20,643 bases of DNA, taken from assembly GCA_001642005.1 (NCBI GenBank), contig LWCA01000674.1, positions 1 to 20,643 of the forward strand, given 5' to 3'. Origin of the DNA: Intoshia linei. Its lineage: Eukaryota; Orthonectida; Rhopaluridae. Of this stretch, positions 10,001 to 16,594 are shown one piece after another. A program made the position numbers and the translations under genes. Under the pieces are notes generated by a model. That model had not been told where the DNA came from. It worked only from the letters and a program-made list of their open reading frames with translations, and searched no databases. Position 1 is the stretch's first letter. Every line of letters starts with the position of its first letter.

Positions 10001-11636
10001 TTCAAAAACTGGATTTTTAATTTTTATACTGACACCCCAAAAGCATCAAACTTACAATTCAATTTTTTTACTGACAAAATATTATTTTATAAAATGTGTT
10101 TATTTCTATATACTTTTTTGTTGAGTTACTTACAATTTTCGATGAATACTGATTTAGTTAATATATTTACTGACAAGAAAGCTGAAAGCAAGAAAGACAA
10201 TTAAAAACTGACAAAATACTCTTTATTACTGATATTTTAGTGTGTATACTGACAAATTAATTAATCCCCATTTTTAATGATTTATTAGCAAAAGCGATGA
10301 TTATATCGCTCTGAAATACATCGATCAGCTGAATATTCGTCAAACCATTACGCATGCGAATCATTAGTCTAGAATTTTTTATATTTACACTTATTATAAA
10401 TTTGGATTGATACATGTTAAGATTTGACTTTGGTAAAAATATATTGAGTAAGACTTTGGTGGGTCAGCATTTATAATGTTTTTATTCATTAGTTTCATTT
10501 ATTAACATTTGAACTAAGATTAGTTTAAATGTTTTAACATATGGTCGATATTTTTGAACATGATTCGTTTTAACTTTTAAGAATGTCTAAGTAGGTTAAA
10601 TTTTTTTAAAGGAAACGTATTCCGTATCACATTTTTTTACGAATCACACCGTTAATGTTTTATTTTCATAGCAAAAAAAGCTGTACAAATTGAATACGAC
10701 AAAATGAAGGTACGAATGCTGTCAAAAGGAACATATGAATCACAAAAACGAGCTAGTGATTTAAGTTTAGGTTAAATATTTATAAATCAGGAAGGAAACT
10801 CATACATTTAAAACATTTTTATTTTTAAATTATTTTAAAAGTATGGACTTATTTTTTCCAAATTGAGCATTCAAAAATTATATTCTTGAATATCATAACT
10901 ATTTTGGGTATTAAATATAAACTTCAGAGCCTTGGCTAGGGGCTATATGACACTACTCATCTTTTGCGTAAAAGATTTTTAGTGTCTATTTTGAATTTTC
11001 GAGAGCATCAAGCTTGATAGGTTCTGCTCTGATGTTGCAAATCGATAATTTACACTACACATTAATTAATTAAACTAAAAACATAAAAACTACTTAGGTA
11101 ATATTGATTGGGAAGATATGAAACTGCGATGTCACAGATCTTTTATAATTTAGAAATGATCCAAATAATATTTATTTATTATAATAAAATTAAGTTATTG
11201 GAACTCATCATATAAATTGATACAGTTAGTTAGACCTCTTTATGTAGACTGGCAGATTTCGACCATATAATAAAATAAAAAAAATCAGAGTTAAATTTCT
11301 TATCATGACCTTTTTTATGTTAAACTTTTTACTTCGTCGGTCATGGGGAATGATGTTTCTTGTACATCAGTAAAAAATTGGGATTGAATTATTTATAATA
11401 AAAATTTAGAGGCAGCACTGGTACCGATTTGGTACTCCTCCCTTTATTGAATTAATATTTATTACATTTAAATTATCTTATCATTAGTGAAATCCTTGCC
11501 AAATAAAGAACGTCCAAAAACAAATACTCTTCTTATTAGATCAATTATTGGGCAAAAAATTGGAAATAAAAATTTTCGTAAGACCAAAGGCTACCAAAAA
11601 GACCTCGAAGACTACAATAATTATAGAAAAAATTGA
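4026..11636 (+). CDS. R3HCC1L: R3HCC1/R3HCC1L-like RRM protein, 8 exons
   Basis: The assembled model is 4026-4093, 4966-5060, 5589-5680, 6279-6357, 6977-7079, 7929-7999, 10672-10770 and 11488-11636. Every junction has GT..AG ends and a matching phase, giving 756 nt and 251 residues. The product resembles the C-terminal half of R3HCC1/R3HCC1L: LIEIYDFP at residues 123-130, WVDDNHAIGIFS at 154-165, KMKVRMLS at 180-187 and NKERPKT at 208-214, all in the order known for that family. The central part looks like the divergent RRM also seen in PARN, so RNA-related function is an inference. I find no R3H domain, which vertebrate relatives carry at the N-terminus. An in-frame stop just before the ATG supports that start, but upstream exons cannot be excluded. 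The gene is convergent with the XKR gene. AATAAA at 11773 is a plausible poly(A) signal. Confidence 0.75.
4655..4871. mobile_element. Tc1/mariner-Tigger-type MITE, TA-flanked
   Basis: This lies in intron 1 of the R3HCC1L-like gene. The element is 4657-4869 (213 bp), flanked by TA on both sides. It starts CAGTGAAACCTCTTTATAAA and ends, on the other strand, CAGTGAAACCTTATATAAAC. This terminal repeat style (CAGT..ACCTC..TATAA) is that of Tigger/pogo elements. There is no open frame, so it is non-autonomous. Confidence 0.8.
4966..5060 (+). CDS. R3HCC1L: R3HCC1L-like exon 2
   Basis: The acceptor TTTTAG and donor ATG|GTAATG bound a frame reading YLCHDELGKNYLDQEKIQTN and onward with no stop, while the other frames lack coding character. 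It ends one base into a codon (G), completed by AT from exon 3 to give Asp. Confidence 0.65.
5589..5680 (+). CDS. R3HCC1L: R3HCC1L-like exon 3
   Basis: The frame reads NISDAKTYESVRKFTQYLYP and continues to a clean donor GAG|GTAATT. The start is uncertain: acceptors at 5589 (TTAATAG) and 5601 (ATATCAG) are both in phase and differ by four residues. No family motif falls in this exon, which precedes the RRM-like part. Confidence 0.6.
5848..5970 (+). mobile_element. Repeat R2 copy, hAT-like end
   Basis: This lies in intron 3. CAGTGCTTCTCATAGTGTGA is followed by CTGGTCACCCTCAAGGGGTG, with TTTACATGATTG and GCATATTTTATTCAAT further in. It is the same family as 3099-3215, in opposite orientation. 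CAGTG at the edge fits a hAT terminus, but the other end was not found. Confidence 0.5.
6012..6145. repeat. Degenerate two-unit tandem repeat
   Basis: Two diverged units share GAAAAAA, a CTTTTACCAAT block and a following T-run, starting near 6012 and 6102 in intron 3. The similarity is limited and may partly reflect base composition. Confidence 0.3.
6279..6357 (+). CDS. R3HCC1L: R3HCC1L-like exon 4
   Basis: Acceptor AAATTAG and donor CAAC|GTAATA. The frame reads IYNEFQQFSFYRTKLDLKKY and ends in ITVQ plus one base, completed by AC of exon 5 to give His. It joins in phase on both sides. Confidence 0.65.
6376..6425 (+). repeat. Repeat R6 copy A, next to a splice donor
   Basis: CTAGCTTGGCTGTTATTCAC, then ACGAACAG and CTAGCT..CGAG, matches 14598-14648 in the LLPH intron. 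Both copies lie a few tens of bases downstream of a 5' splice site in unrelated genes. Confidence 0.6.
6977..7079 (+). CDS. R3HCC1L: R3HCC1L-like exon 5 (EIYDFP motif)
   Basis: Acceptor ATTTAG and donor TTTTAA|GTAATT. The frame reads ATCTINPYDRLIEIYDFPKS and ends QFEDF plus two bases. EIYDFP followed about 10 residues later by hydrophobic-rich sequence (DILSQF) is the family's most recognisable block and corresponds to the first strand and helix of the RRM-like fold. Confidence 0.8.
7325..7560 (-). repeat. Repeat R7, diverged copy
   Basis: The minus strand carries two blocks, GGGTAATTTGTGGGTTTTGG with AAATTTAAATTTATGA and ATTTTAAAATCCGCA, then CTTTTTGACCCGTAAG. The same blocks occur on plus at 15340-15570 but in the opposite order, and a weaker relative lies at 11829-12000 on minus. 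It fills intron 5 of the R3HCC1L-like gene. Confidence 0.45.
7929..7999 (+). CDS. R3HCC1L: R3HCC1L-like exon 6 (WVDD motif)
   Basis: Acceptor ATTTAG and donor ATATG|GTAAAT. The first base completes a Lys codon, then the frame reads EKNVYVRWVDDNHAIGIFSA. WVDD-x-HA-x-G-x-FS is the second strand signature of the R3HCC1/R3HCC1L RRM-like domain and directly continues exon 5. The final G joins CA of exon 7 to give Ala. Confidence 0.8.
8001..8200 (+). repeat. Repeat R5 copy A
   Basis: Two blocks, ATGAAGTACAAGATTTTTTA near 8020 and TATTTCTATATTTCCCAACT near 8126 (continuing ACTGCATATGAAGTA), both recur at 19376-19495 in reversed block order. The second block reads FLYFP-T/I-TAYEV in the same frame in both copies, each just after TTAG, suggesting a fragment of mobile-element coding sequence. 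It lies in intron 6. Confidence 0.45.
8596..9169. mobile_element. TA-flanked MITE, mariner/pogo type
   Basis: The element is 8598-9167 (570 bp) in intron 6, with TA at both flanks. The left end is CAGTATTCTCTCTATAACTC; the right end, on the other strand, is CAGTATTCTCTCCACAATTC. The outer 12 bp match exactly and the next 9 partly. No transposase frame survives, so it is either a MITE or a deleted copy. Several short frames inside it are not coding. Confidence 0.65.
9175..9387. repeat. Diverged tandem duplication, ~115-bp offset
   Basis: Two units start at 9175 and 9290. Both contain CTCATAA-A/G-ATTT, GTAAAATyG, TTTTCAAAAAAA, a GGATTTTT block and end at TTTTTTATT. The first unit touches the right end of the preceding MITE. 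Confidence 0.6.
9540..9615 (-). mobile_element. Possible degraded hAT-like end
   Basis: CGCGGACCCCAGG on plus resembles the GCGGACCCCC segment near 20519, and the minus strand from about 9615 reads GAGTGCTGATTCCCGATTGG. There is no clear terminal repeat or target duplication. Confidence 0.2.
9784..9817. repeat. Strong hairpin, 16-bp arms, 2-nt loop
   Basis: AAATATTCTCTGGTGT pairs with ACACCATAGAATATTT with one mismatch around a GA loop. It is followed directly by CTAA and then repeat R3 copy B. The copy of R3 at 2325 lacks the hairpin. Confidence 0.75.
9818..9897 (+). repeat. Repeat R3 copy B
   Basis: Matches 2325-2402 (shared AATATTTCAGTTTTAACTT and GGTCTGTAGTGGATGA). It abuts the hairpin at 9784-9817, which may mark an element boundary. 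Confidence 0.6.
10027..10254 (+). repeat. Cluster of TACTGACA motifs
   Basis: TACTGACA occurs exactly at 10027, 10069, 10168 and 10247. Close variants occur at 10147 (TACTGATT), 10206 (AACTGACA) and 10227 (TACTGATA). That is seven sites in 228 bp, all on one strand, several about 20 or 40 bp apart. The cluster borders a transposase-like fragment on minus, so subterminal transposase-binding repeats are the likeliest reading. Confidence 0.55.
10257..10415 (-). pseudogene. Probable PIF/Harbinger-like transposase HTH fragment
   Basis: The minus strand has a 52-codon frame (MYQSKF..) containing NSRLMIRMRNGLTNIQLIDV. LMxxRxGLTNxxLxxxF is the pattern of the helix-turn-helix segment that precedes the DDE domain in PIF/Harbinger-like and IS5-like transposases (HTH_Tnp_4 type). 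The frame stays open upstream to about 10465 without a clear start. Catalytic residues and the rest of the enzyme are absent, so it is a relic inside intron 6 of the R3HCC1L-like gene. The match rests on a short motif and needs a profile search. Confidence 0.35.
10672..10770 (+). CDS. R3HCC1L: R3HCC1L-like exon 7
   Basis: Acceptor TTTTCATAG. The frame reads KKAVQIEYDKMKVRMLSKGT and continues YESQKRASDLSL. MKVRMLS..T..SQKRA corresponds to the (V/M)K-x-R-PLS..T..SK-x-KA block of the family. Read through, the frame would stop at 10773. Using the donor TTTAG|GTTAAA at 10771 instead joins G to TG of exon 8 (Val) and restores the conserved KERP tail, so I prefer the spliced form. Confidence 0.75.
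11224..11400 (+). mobile_element. Possible Tigger/pogo-like end, partial
   Basis: TACAGTTAGTTAGACCTCTT at 11222 resembles the TA-CAGT..GACCTC terminal repeats of pogo/Tigger elements, with an apparent small duplication of GTTA. No matching right end was found in intron 7. Confidence 0.25.
11488..11636 (+). CDS. R3HCC1L: R3HCC1L-like exon 8 (C-terminus)
   Basis: Acceptor TATCATTAG. The frame reads KSLPNKERPKTNTLLIRSII and runs GQKIGNKNFRKTKGYQ.. to TGA at 11634. KERPxT followed by L..R.I/V is the conserved C-terminal feature of R3HCC1/R3HCC1L, and the tail is basic. An in-frame stop upstream of the acceptor shows that it must be spliced to something. Confidence 0.75.
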
Positions 11637-12344
11637 TTTCCATGTAAATATAAACATTTATACTAATTTAACTTATTCTTACCATCCATATCTTTACTTA
11701 TAAAGTAATTATATAATGTGATGTTTGATTGTTACCATTAATTTAAGAAGATAAGAAACGTAGATTTTGAAAAATAAATTCTCATACAGTTTTCTAGAGC
11801 GAATTTTATAGTACATTTCATTTTCAGAAATTGAGTCCTTCAGGGTCAAAAACCAGAATCATTACTTTTTTATAAGTCATAAAATTTAAAAAAATACTGT
11901 TTAAATCTATATATTTTGATATGTATTTTGAAATTATGGACATTATCATAAATTTTAACCTGAAAAACGTATATCTTCGCAGCCAAAACCCAAACTAATT
12001 ATTATAAAAAATGGAAAAAAAACAAAGTTGTACAATTTTAAAAAAGATGACATTTAATAATAATAAAACTTTTCCATTTAAATACATAAAAAATATTGAT
12101 AAAGAATAGGCAATATCTGCTTTAAATGTACTATATTCACCTAAAATGAGAATTGATAGATTTGGTTTGTTTCCGGGAAATAATCACTACTTTTTTCATT
12201 TTTAAAAAAATTAACAATATGATTATGTTTGTTTCAAAAGGTCAGATTGAACCAACCATGGTCCGCAAATTCACCTTTTGCATAGATGAAAACTTTTAAA
12301 TAAACATTTAATAATTACATGAATAAATGAAAATAAAGCATGCA
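11637..12344. other. Convergent 3' spacer
   Basis: This separates the tails of the R3HCC1L-like gene (+) and the XKR gene (-). AATAAA at 11773-11778 is a plausible signal for the plus gene. ATTAAA on minus (12307-12312), 33 bases past the XKR stop, may serve the other. A diverged R7-like repeat lies at 11829-12000 on minus (GGTTTTTTGACCCTGAAG in the correct orientation). No coding frame seen. Confidence 0.45.
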
Positions 12345-13598
12345 TCAGTGTCTAGTGGTATTACCTTCGGTTCTTGTCATAGTCCTAAGTCGTATTTGTT
12401 TGGATTTTGGATGTAGAAAAAAAAAATAAATTAGCAAAAGAATGAGTGCTCCAATAGTGGAAATGGAAATAATAATTGAAAATATCAAGTAAATAAAAAA
12501 ATGTAAATGAAAATAAATTCCTTCTGGCACGTAAATTTCAAACATGTAAGGAGATAAAATGAGAACATGATTAATAATGGCATCAACAATATAATAGCAA
12601 GCTTGAAGGACATCTTTAGTGGAAACTGGAATAAGAAAAATACTGTACGCTGAATGGATAAAAATTTTGTGATATACATTTTTCTTTTTATAAGCCTTAT
12701 TTTTACACAAAACTAAGTAGCATGTAGAAACACCAAATTGAATAGCTACAATAATGAAGACTTTATAGGTATAGAAAAGAGAAAACAAAAAAAGTGCAAA
12801 AATTCGAGATACCAATAATAACAGTTTGGCTACAACGTATACAAAAAAGTAAAATTTTACAGATAAATTGTAATTCTCACCTTCGTCTGGCTGTACCAGA
12901 CAGTCTGCGTCGACTTGTTCCGTTTCAAATTTGTTTAAATATTCAGAGACGATAATTGAAAATAAGAGACAAACAAAGACAATTAAAAAATAGATAAAGA
13001 GACGTTTGTTAAAAAGTACTGCATTATGATCAACGTTTTTCTCAATTTGATGAAAGTAAATGTAGGATATGGAAAGCAAAATAAAAATCAACATTGGACA
13101 ACACTGTAAATAAACGTACGCCGTTTGAACACGCACAAATCCAATGTCTTTTTTTGAGTTGGATTTTTGATTTAAACAGCAATGGTCAAATTTGTTCAAT
13201 AGATGGCAAATTCTATGAATCATGTATCCGATCAACATTGGAAAGTTCATTAAAAAAAATAAAGAAACCTTTATAGCGCTGTATTCATTTTTGATGCGTT
13301 GTCGTATTATGTAAATTATTGAAATCAACATGTTGCTCAATAGAATGGTGAATAGCATAGAATAGAAAACATTAGTTTCATTTCGAATGTAAATTTCACT
13401 CAAACTTGCTACGGTTGCAGCAATCGACATTATCATTAATAAGGTTGATACAAAAAATACTATCGTATTGAATTTTATGGAATAAGATTCTGATTTCGTC
13501 ACTCTTTGCTTGTAATTTTTCTTATTGTATTCAATGTCGTAAATTTCACCATCTTCCGCGTTGTTCATTTCACTGTTATTTGTATTTTCCGTATTCAT
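12345..13598 (-). CDS. XK-related (XKR) family membrane protein
   Basis: A single uninterrupted frame of 417 residues with an in-frame TAA nine bases before the ATG, so the start is well set. About ten hydrophobic spans are visible, near 44-65, 79-98, 111-133, 161-183, 199-221, 248-276, 278-298, 312-327, 333-350 and 365-395. The pattern and landmarks fit the XK/XKR/CED-8 family: FVRVQTAYVYLQCCPMLIFI at 154-173 matches the family's ..R..E..LES.PQL.LQL segment, LLLLVSRIFALFLFSLF (259-275) matches its RxxxLxLFAS..F segment, and the protein ends its last helix with YFFFLHPKS as others end with YY..LHP. Family members scramble phospholipids at the plasma membrane in apoptosis (CED-8, XKR8) or form the XK-VPS13A complex; which applies here is unknown. 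It is intronless. The N-terminal 40 residues are polar and acidic. Subfamily not assigned. Confidence 0.75.
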   Translation of the reverse strand: MNTENTNNSEMNNAEDGEIYDIEYNKKNYKQRVTKSESYSIKFNTIVFFVSTLLMIMSIAATVASLSEIYIRNETNVFYSMLFTILLSNMLISIIYIIRQRIKNEYSAIKVSLFFLMNFPMLIGYMIHRICHLLNKFDHCCLNQKSNSKKDIGFVRVQTAYVYLQCCPMLIFILLSISYIYFHQIEKNVDHNAVLFNKRLFIYFLIVFVCLLFSIIVSEYLNKFETEQVDADCLVQPDEGENYNLSVKFYFFVYVVAKLLLLVSRIFALFLFSLFYTYKVFIIVAIQFGVSTCYLVLCKNKAYKKKNVYHKIFIHSAYSIFLIPVSTKDVLQACYYIVDAIINHVLILSPYMFEIYVPEGIYFHLHFFIYLIFSIIISISTIGALILLLIYFFFLHPKSKQIRLRTMTRTEGNTTRH

Positions 13599-14452
13599 TG
13601 TAATTTAAATTTTCATTAAATTTACACAATATTTGCAAACATTTTTACTTAGTCCCATCAACTGTTTCAATAGAAATACATTTCATGCTTGGATTAATCT
13701 GTAACGCAAGTTTCCAAATCAAATTACTCCGGAAACTATTATGTCAAAGTGTTAATATTTGTTCATGTATGATAGTACAATTAGTATGAGACAGTAATTT
13801 AGGTCAAGTGAACCGACTGATGATACGATCTATATCTTTTAATCTGACTGTAATGTTTAGATAAGGAATATACTGAAATATAAATTCTATATTTAAAATA
13901 TTACAATTATAAGTCGATAATATAATAAAATGATATACGGTTACTAAAGTTACATTTATTGTAACTAAAGTAAACATTTACAATGAATACTACACTGACT
14001 ATAAAAAAAATATTGAAAGTTATATATCAAAATAGAAGTTTCTGGAATAGATTTTAAGTTATTTACATCAGACACAGTATGATGACATTGACCTTGATTC
14101 ATATCTAGTTATTAAATAAAACGGTGGAGTTTTAAACATTTTGACTATATAAGTACGCTTGTGTAACTTGTTTAGGTGCTTATATAAGACTTATAGAATA
14201 TTTTTCTTTTTCGTAGAAAAAAGTATAATTTTGTCACAAAAGTTTAGATGTGTTATTTTACCATGTGGAATATCATATTCAGTTATAGCTTGTATCCATA
14301 TCGTACATATTTGTACATATTTTTAAACATTTAAATGTTTAAAATAAAGGTAAATTTATTCTAATGTTTAATTTAAACTTTGATTTATTATCATTGCGTC
14401 TCAAGTTAAAATAATTAAAAAATTAAAAAAATTAAATTAATATATAATAATC
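13599..14452. promoter_or_regulatory. Shared divergent upstream region of XKR and LLPH
   Basis: These 854 bp lie between two diverging start codons, so both promoters and 5' leaders are probably here. I see no convincing TATA or initiator, as AT richness makes such motifs uninformative. The clearest structure is a perfect 24-bp palindrome at 14321-14344, about 110 bp before the LLPH ATG. GTACATAT is also repeated nearby (about 14303 and 14313). Confidence 0.4.
14321..14344. repeat. Perfect 24-bp palindrome
   Basis: The arm TTTTAAACATTT is followed immediately by its exact reverse complement AAATGTTTAAAA. It lies in the divergent XKR/LLPH upstream region. It could be a dimeric factor site or chance in A/T-rich DNA. 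Confidence 0.6.
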
Positions 14453-14570
14453 ATGAGTCGAAGTTTAAGAAGTAAGAAACGTCAAAAAAATAAACGAGTA
14501 TTGAAAGAAATGTATAATAAAAAACAAACTGAGGATTTAAAAAAAATTACAAAAACATTTAATTTGGACG
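14453..14570 (+). CDS. LLPH: LLPH exon 1
   Basis: Starts at ATG after an A/T-rich leader and runs to the donor GACG|GTAATT. Encodes residues 1-39, ending KKITKTFNLD, with strong lysine and arginine bias typical of ribosome-assembly factors. The unspliced frame continues to 14704 but turns into hydrophobic repeat-derived sequence, which argues for the splice. Confidence 0.75.
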
Positions 14571-16327
14571 GTAATTTTTATATTTTTTATCTCTTATCTA
14601 GCTTGACTGTTATATACTTCATACGAACAGCAGCTAGCTATGTCGAGGCCGACTTTTTAATTTTATTAATTTTAAAACCGATTGTTTATATTATTAGACA
14701 ATGAGTCTGCTCTTAAAAACAATCAATTATGGTTACAACCCTGAAAATCGTTATAAAAAACATGAATCCCATAAAAAATACACAATTTTAGTTTATTTGG
14801 TGATAAATGTAAATCCAAAACTACTTATCTATGATGACGAATAAAAATTTTCGGCATCAACTTTATTAAATAAACTAAAAGTGACAGTACGTATTTTTCT
14901 GGCCACTTACATTAATTTTTAATTTTTATTTAAATTTTATTTAAAATGTTTTAAATTTTGAAAATTAGAATTTGAAATTTAAAAATAGTGTAGCAATGAA
15001 AAAAATTCTGAAGGAATGAATTGTATAGATTTTCACACATATTTCTTTATTGGAAATGTGTAGACGTTCAATGGATATTTTTAATTTGAAATTGTAGGAT
15101 CAATATTTACATTATCAATTTTTATTTTAATCGAAATATTGTAAAAATATTGGTTGATAATTTATTAAAAATTATTTTTCATCGGAAATACGTAGATTTC
15201 TCGGGTTGAACTTTTGTATTTATATCAACTGGAATAAGCTCTATCAGAATAATCTTCTTTTTTTAATTTTCGGACCGTTAATTATTTCACATTTTTGTTT
15301 TAATAAAATATTTCGGAAAAAAAATTTATGAATACTAAAATGCTTTTTTGACCGTGAAGTCGTAACTTATTCGGATTGAAATTTTTGTGGGTGTTAACAA
15401 GATACAACTGTACGACTTCTAATTTTTTTGAAATTCTAGAGCTGTTTTCATTATAAAAAGAAGGGGTAATTTGGTGGTTTTGTCACTGAATATATTATTT
15501 TTTAAATTTAAATTTATGATAATTTTTATGATTTTAAAATCCGTAGCAGCGCATATATATAATAATGTTATAATATTACATTTAGATGTCAAAATTAAAA
15601 AAAGTGGTAATTTAGTTTACTTTTATTGTTATTACTGCGGCTCACAAAATTTTGAAATGGGTCGCAGCTTGTAAATGTCTATTTTATATGGACACTAAGA
15701 AAACTTAATAATTAATTTTGAAGCTTTATAAAATTAATTGTATGTTTAGATACAATTGAAATTGTGGAAGGTATTTTTAGTTTATTTACAATTATAATTG
15801 TACAATTGTATAATTATATAATCTGTAAAATTATTAATTATAATTAGTTAGTTATATTAATTTGTAAAATAACTTAAAAGATACTTATTATTCTATATTA
15901 GGATTTCTCAATTAGCTCTTTCTGGTTTCTGACACATTTTTAAATAATTTTAGCCATTAGTGAGTATCTCACGTATTATACTAGTTTTACAAACCAATTC
16001 GGCGCTGAATTTTTACTTTTTTAGAAAATTTTTCATAAAATATATTTTTTACATTTACATACACAACATTGAACAAATTTTTAATTTAATTTTAGTCTCT
16101 GAGTCTTTGTCTAACCAGAGTACCAGAATACATTTACTAGGGTCTAACTATAATTATGAATATATTAATAAAATGAACAATTAGATGTACCTATGAATAA
16201 AAGCAAATATCCTAAGTGGATGAATGAAGGAAAAATCAGAAAAATTAAGAAAGAAAGAAAAAGATTGGGTAAAAAATTAAAGAAACAAGAAAAAAATCTT
16301 TTAAATAGACAAAAAATTAAACGTTAA
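14453..16327 (+). CDS. LLPH: LLP homolog (LLPH), two exons, short form
   Basis: Exon 1 (14453-14570) and exon 2 (16185-16327) join in phase (G|AT, Asp40) to give 86 residues. The N-terminus MSRSLRSKKRQKNKRVLKEM carries the SLRSK-plus-basic start typical of LLPH, a small nucleolar protein linked to 60S ribosome biogenesis. Exon 2 encodes KYPKWMNEGKIRKIKKERKR (47-66) and a lysine-rich tail, matching the family's YPxWM-x-x-R+ C-terminus. Human LLPH is about 129 residues; the middle acidic segment (MKD..IATVV) is missing here. It may be truly absent or lie in an intron exon I could not recognise (a phase-compatible 21-nt candidate is at about 15584-15604). The intron is 1,614 nt and mostly repeats. 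The gene diverges from XKR. Confidence 0.75.
14598..14648 (+). repeat. Repeat R6 copy B, next to a splice donor
   Basis: CTAGCTTGACTGTTATATAC, then ACGAACAG and CTAGCT..CGAGG, matches 6376-6425. It begins 27 nt after the LLPH donor, while copy A begins 18 nt after the exon 4 donor of the R3HCC1L-like gene. Confidence 0.6.
14792..14902 (+). repeat. Repeat R4 copy B
   Basis: Matches 1691-1807 in the same orientation. It lies 93 bp before R1 copy 3, against about 920 bp in the left-hand copy, so one locus has gained or lost DNA between the two parts. Confidence 0.65.
14996..15325 (+). repeat. Repeat R1 copy 3
   Basis: Shares GGAAATGTGTAGACGTTCA, the TCGAAATATT and ATATTGGTT blocks and GTAGATTTCTCGGGTTGAA with copies 1 and 2. 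Like copy 1 it retains CTCTATCAGAATAATCTTC and the following TTTTTTAATTTTCGGACCG, which copy 2 lacks. It lies within the LLPH intron. Confidence 0.7.
15340..15570 (+). repeat. Repeat R7 in LLPH intron
   Basis: Contains TTTTTTGACCGTGAAG and, downstream, GGGGTAATTTGGTGGTTTTG with AAATTTAAATTTATGA and ATTTTAAAATCCGTAGCA. These match the minus strand of 7325-7560 with the two blocks in swapped order. Confidence 0.45.
16185..16327 (+). CDS. LLPH: LLPH exon 2
   Basis: Acceptor ACAATTAG. The frame reads VPMNKSKYPKWMNEGKIRKI and a run of lysine/arginine to TAA at 16325. YPKWM is the diagnostic block. The frame is closed by a stop upstream of the acceptor, so it must be spliced. Confidence 0.75.
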
Positions 16328-16587
16328 AAGTGTATTTATAAACTTTAATTTCCATTTGCCCTATATTTATATAAATATTTATATAATCTCTTGATTAATT
16401 AATACATCTGGAATGAGAAAATTTTATATCAGATAAGCCACTTTCTAATGTGACAGTCTTTCACGTTACTGATGTAACAAATCCGAATAACACGATAGAA
16501 TTTTGTTATTAGGAGTCTAAATGGTATTTTGACTTGGTATTAACGAATCCTTTCACTGTAAAATTTTGTAAATGTGTTTAAAATAAT
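16328..16587. other. Spacer between LLPH and 5S rRNA
   Basis: No frame or RNA gene seen. AATAAA at 16585-16590 overlaps the 5S terminator on the other strand and is far from the LLPH stop, so I do not assign it firmly. Confidence 0.35.
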
Positions 16588-16594
16588 AAAAAAA
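16588..16594 (-). terminator. Pol III terminator of the 5S gene
   Basis: Seven consecutive T on the minus strand directly at the 3' end of the 5S coding region, the usual Pol III termination signal. Confidence 0.75.

Noticed and set aside
10773-10775. TAA after exon 7 as the true end of the R3HCC1L-like protein
   Set aside because: Splicing at 10771 restores the conserved KERP tail in phase with 11488-11636, so the read-through stop is less likely. An alternative short isoform cannot be excluded.
12485-12679. 64-codon minus frame inside the XKR gene
   Set aside because: Shadow of the XKR coding frame.
13094-13276. 60-codon plus frame opposite XKR
   Set aside because: Antisense shadow of the XKR coding sequence.
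15960-16184. 74-codon frame just before LLPH exon 2
   Set aside because: Ends at the TAG that forms the exon 2 acceptor; A/T-driven composition with no motif.
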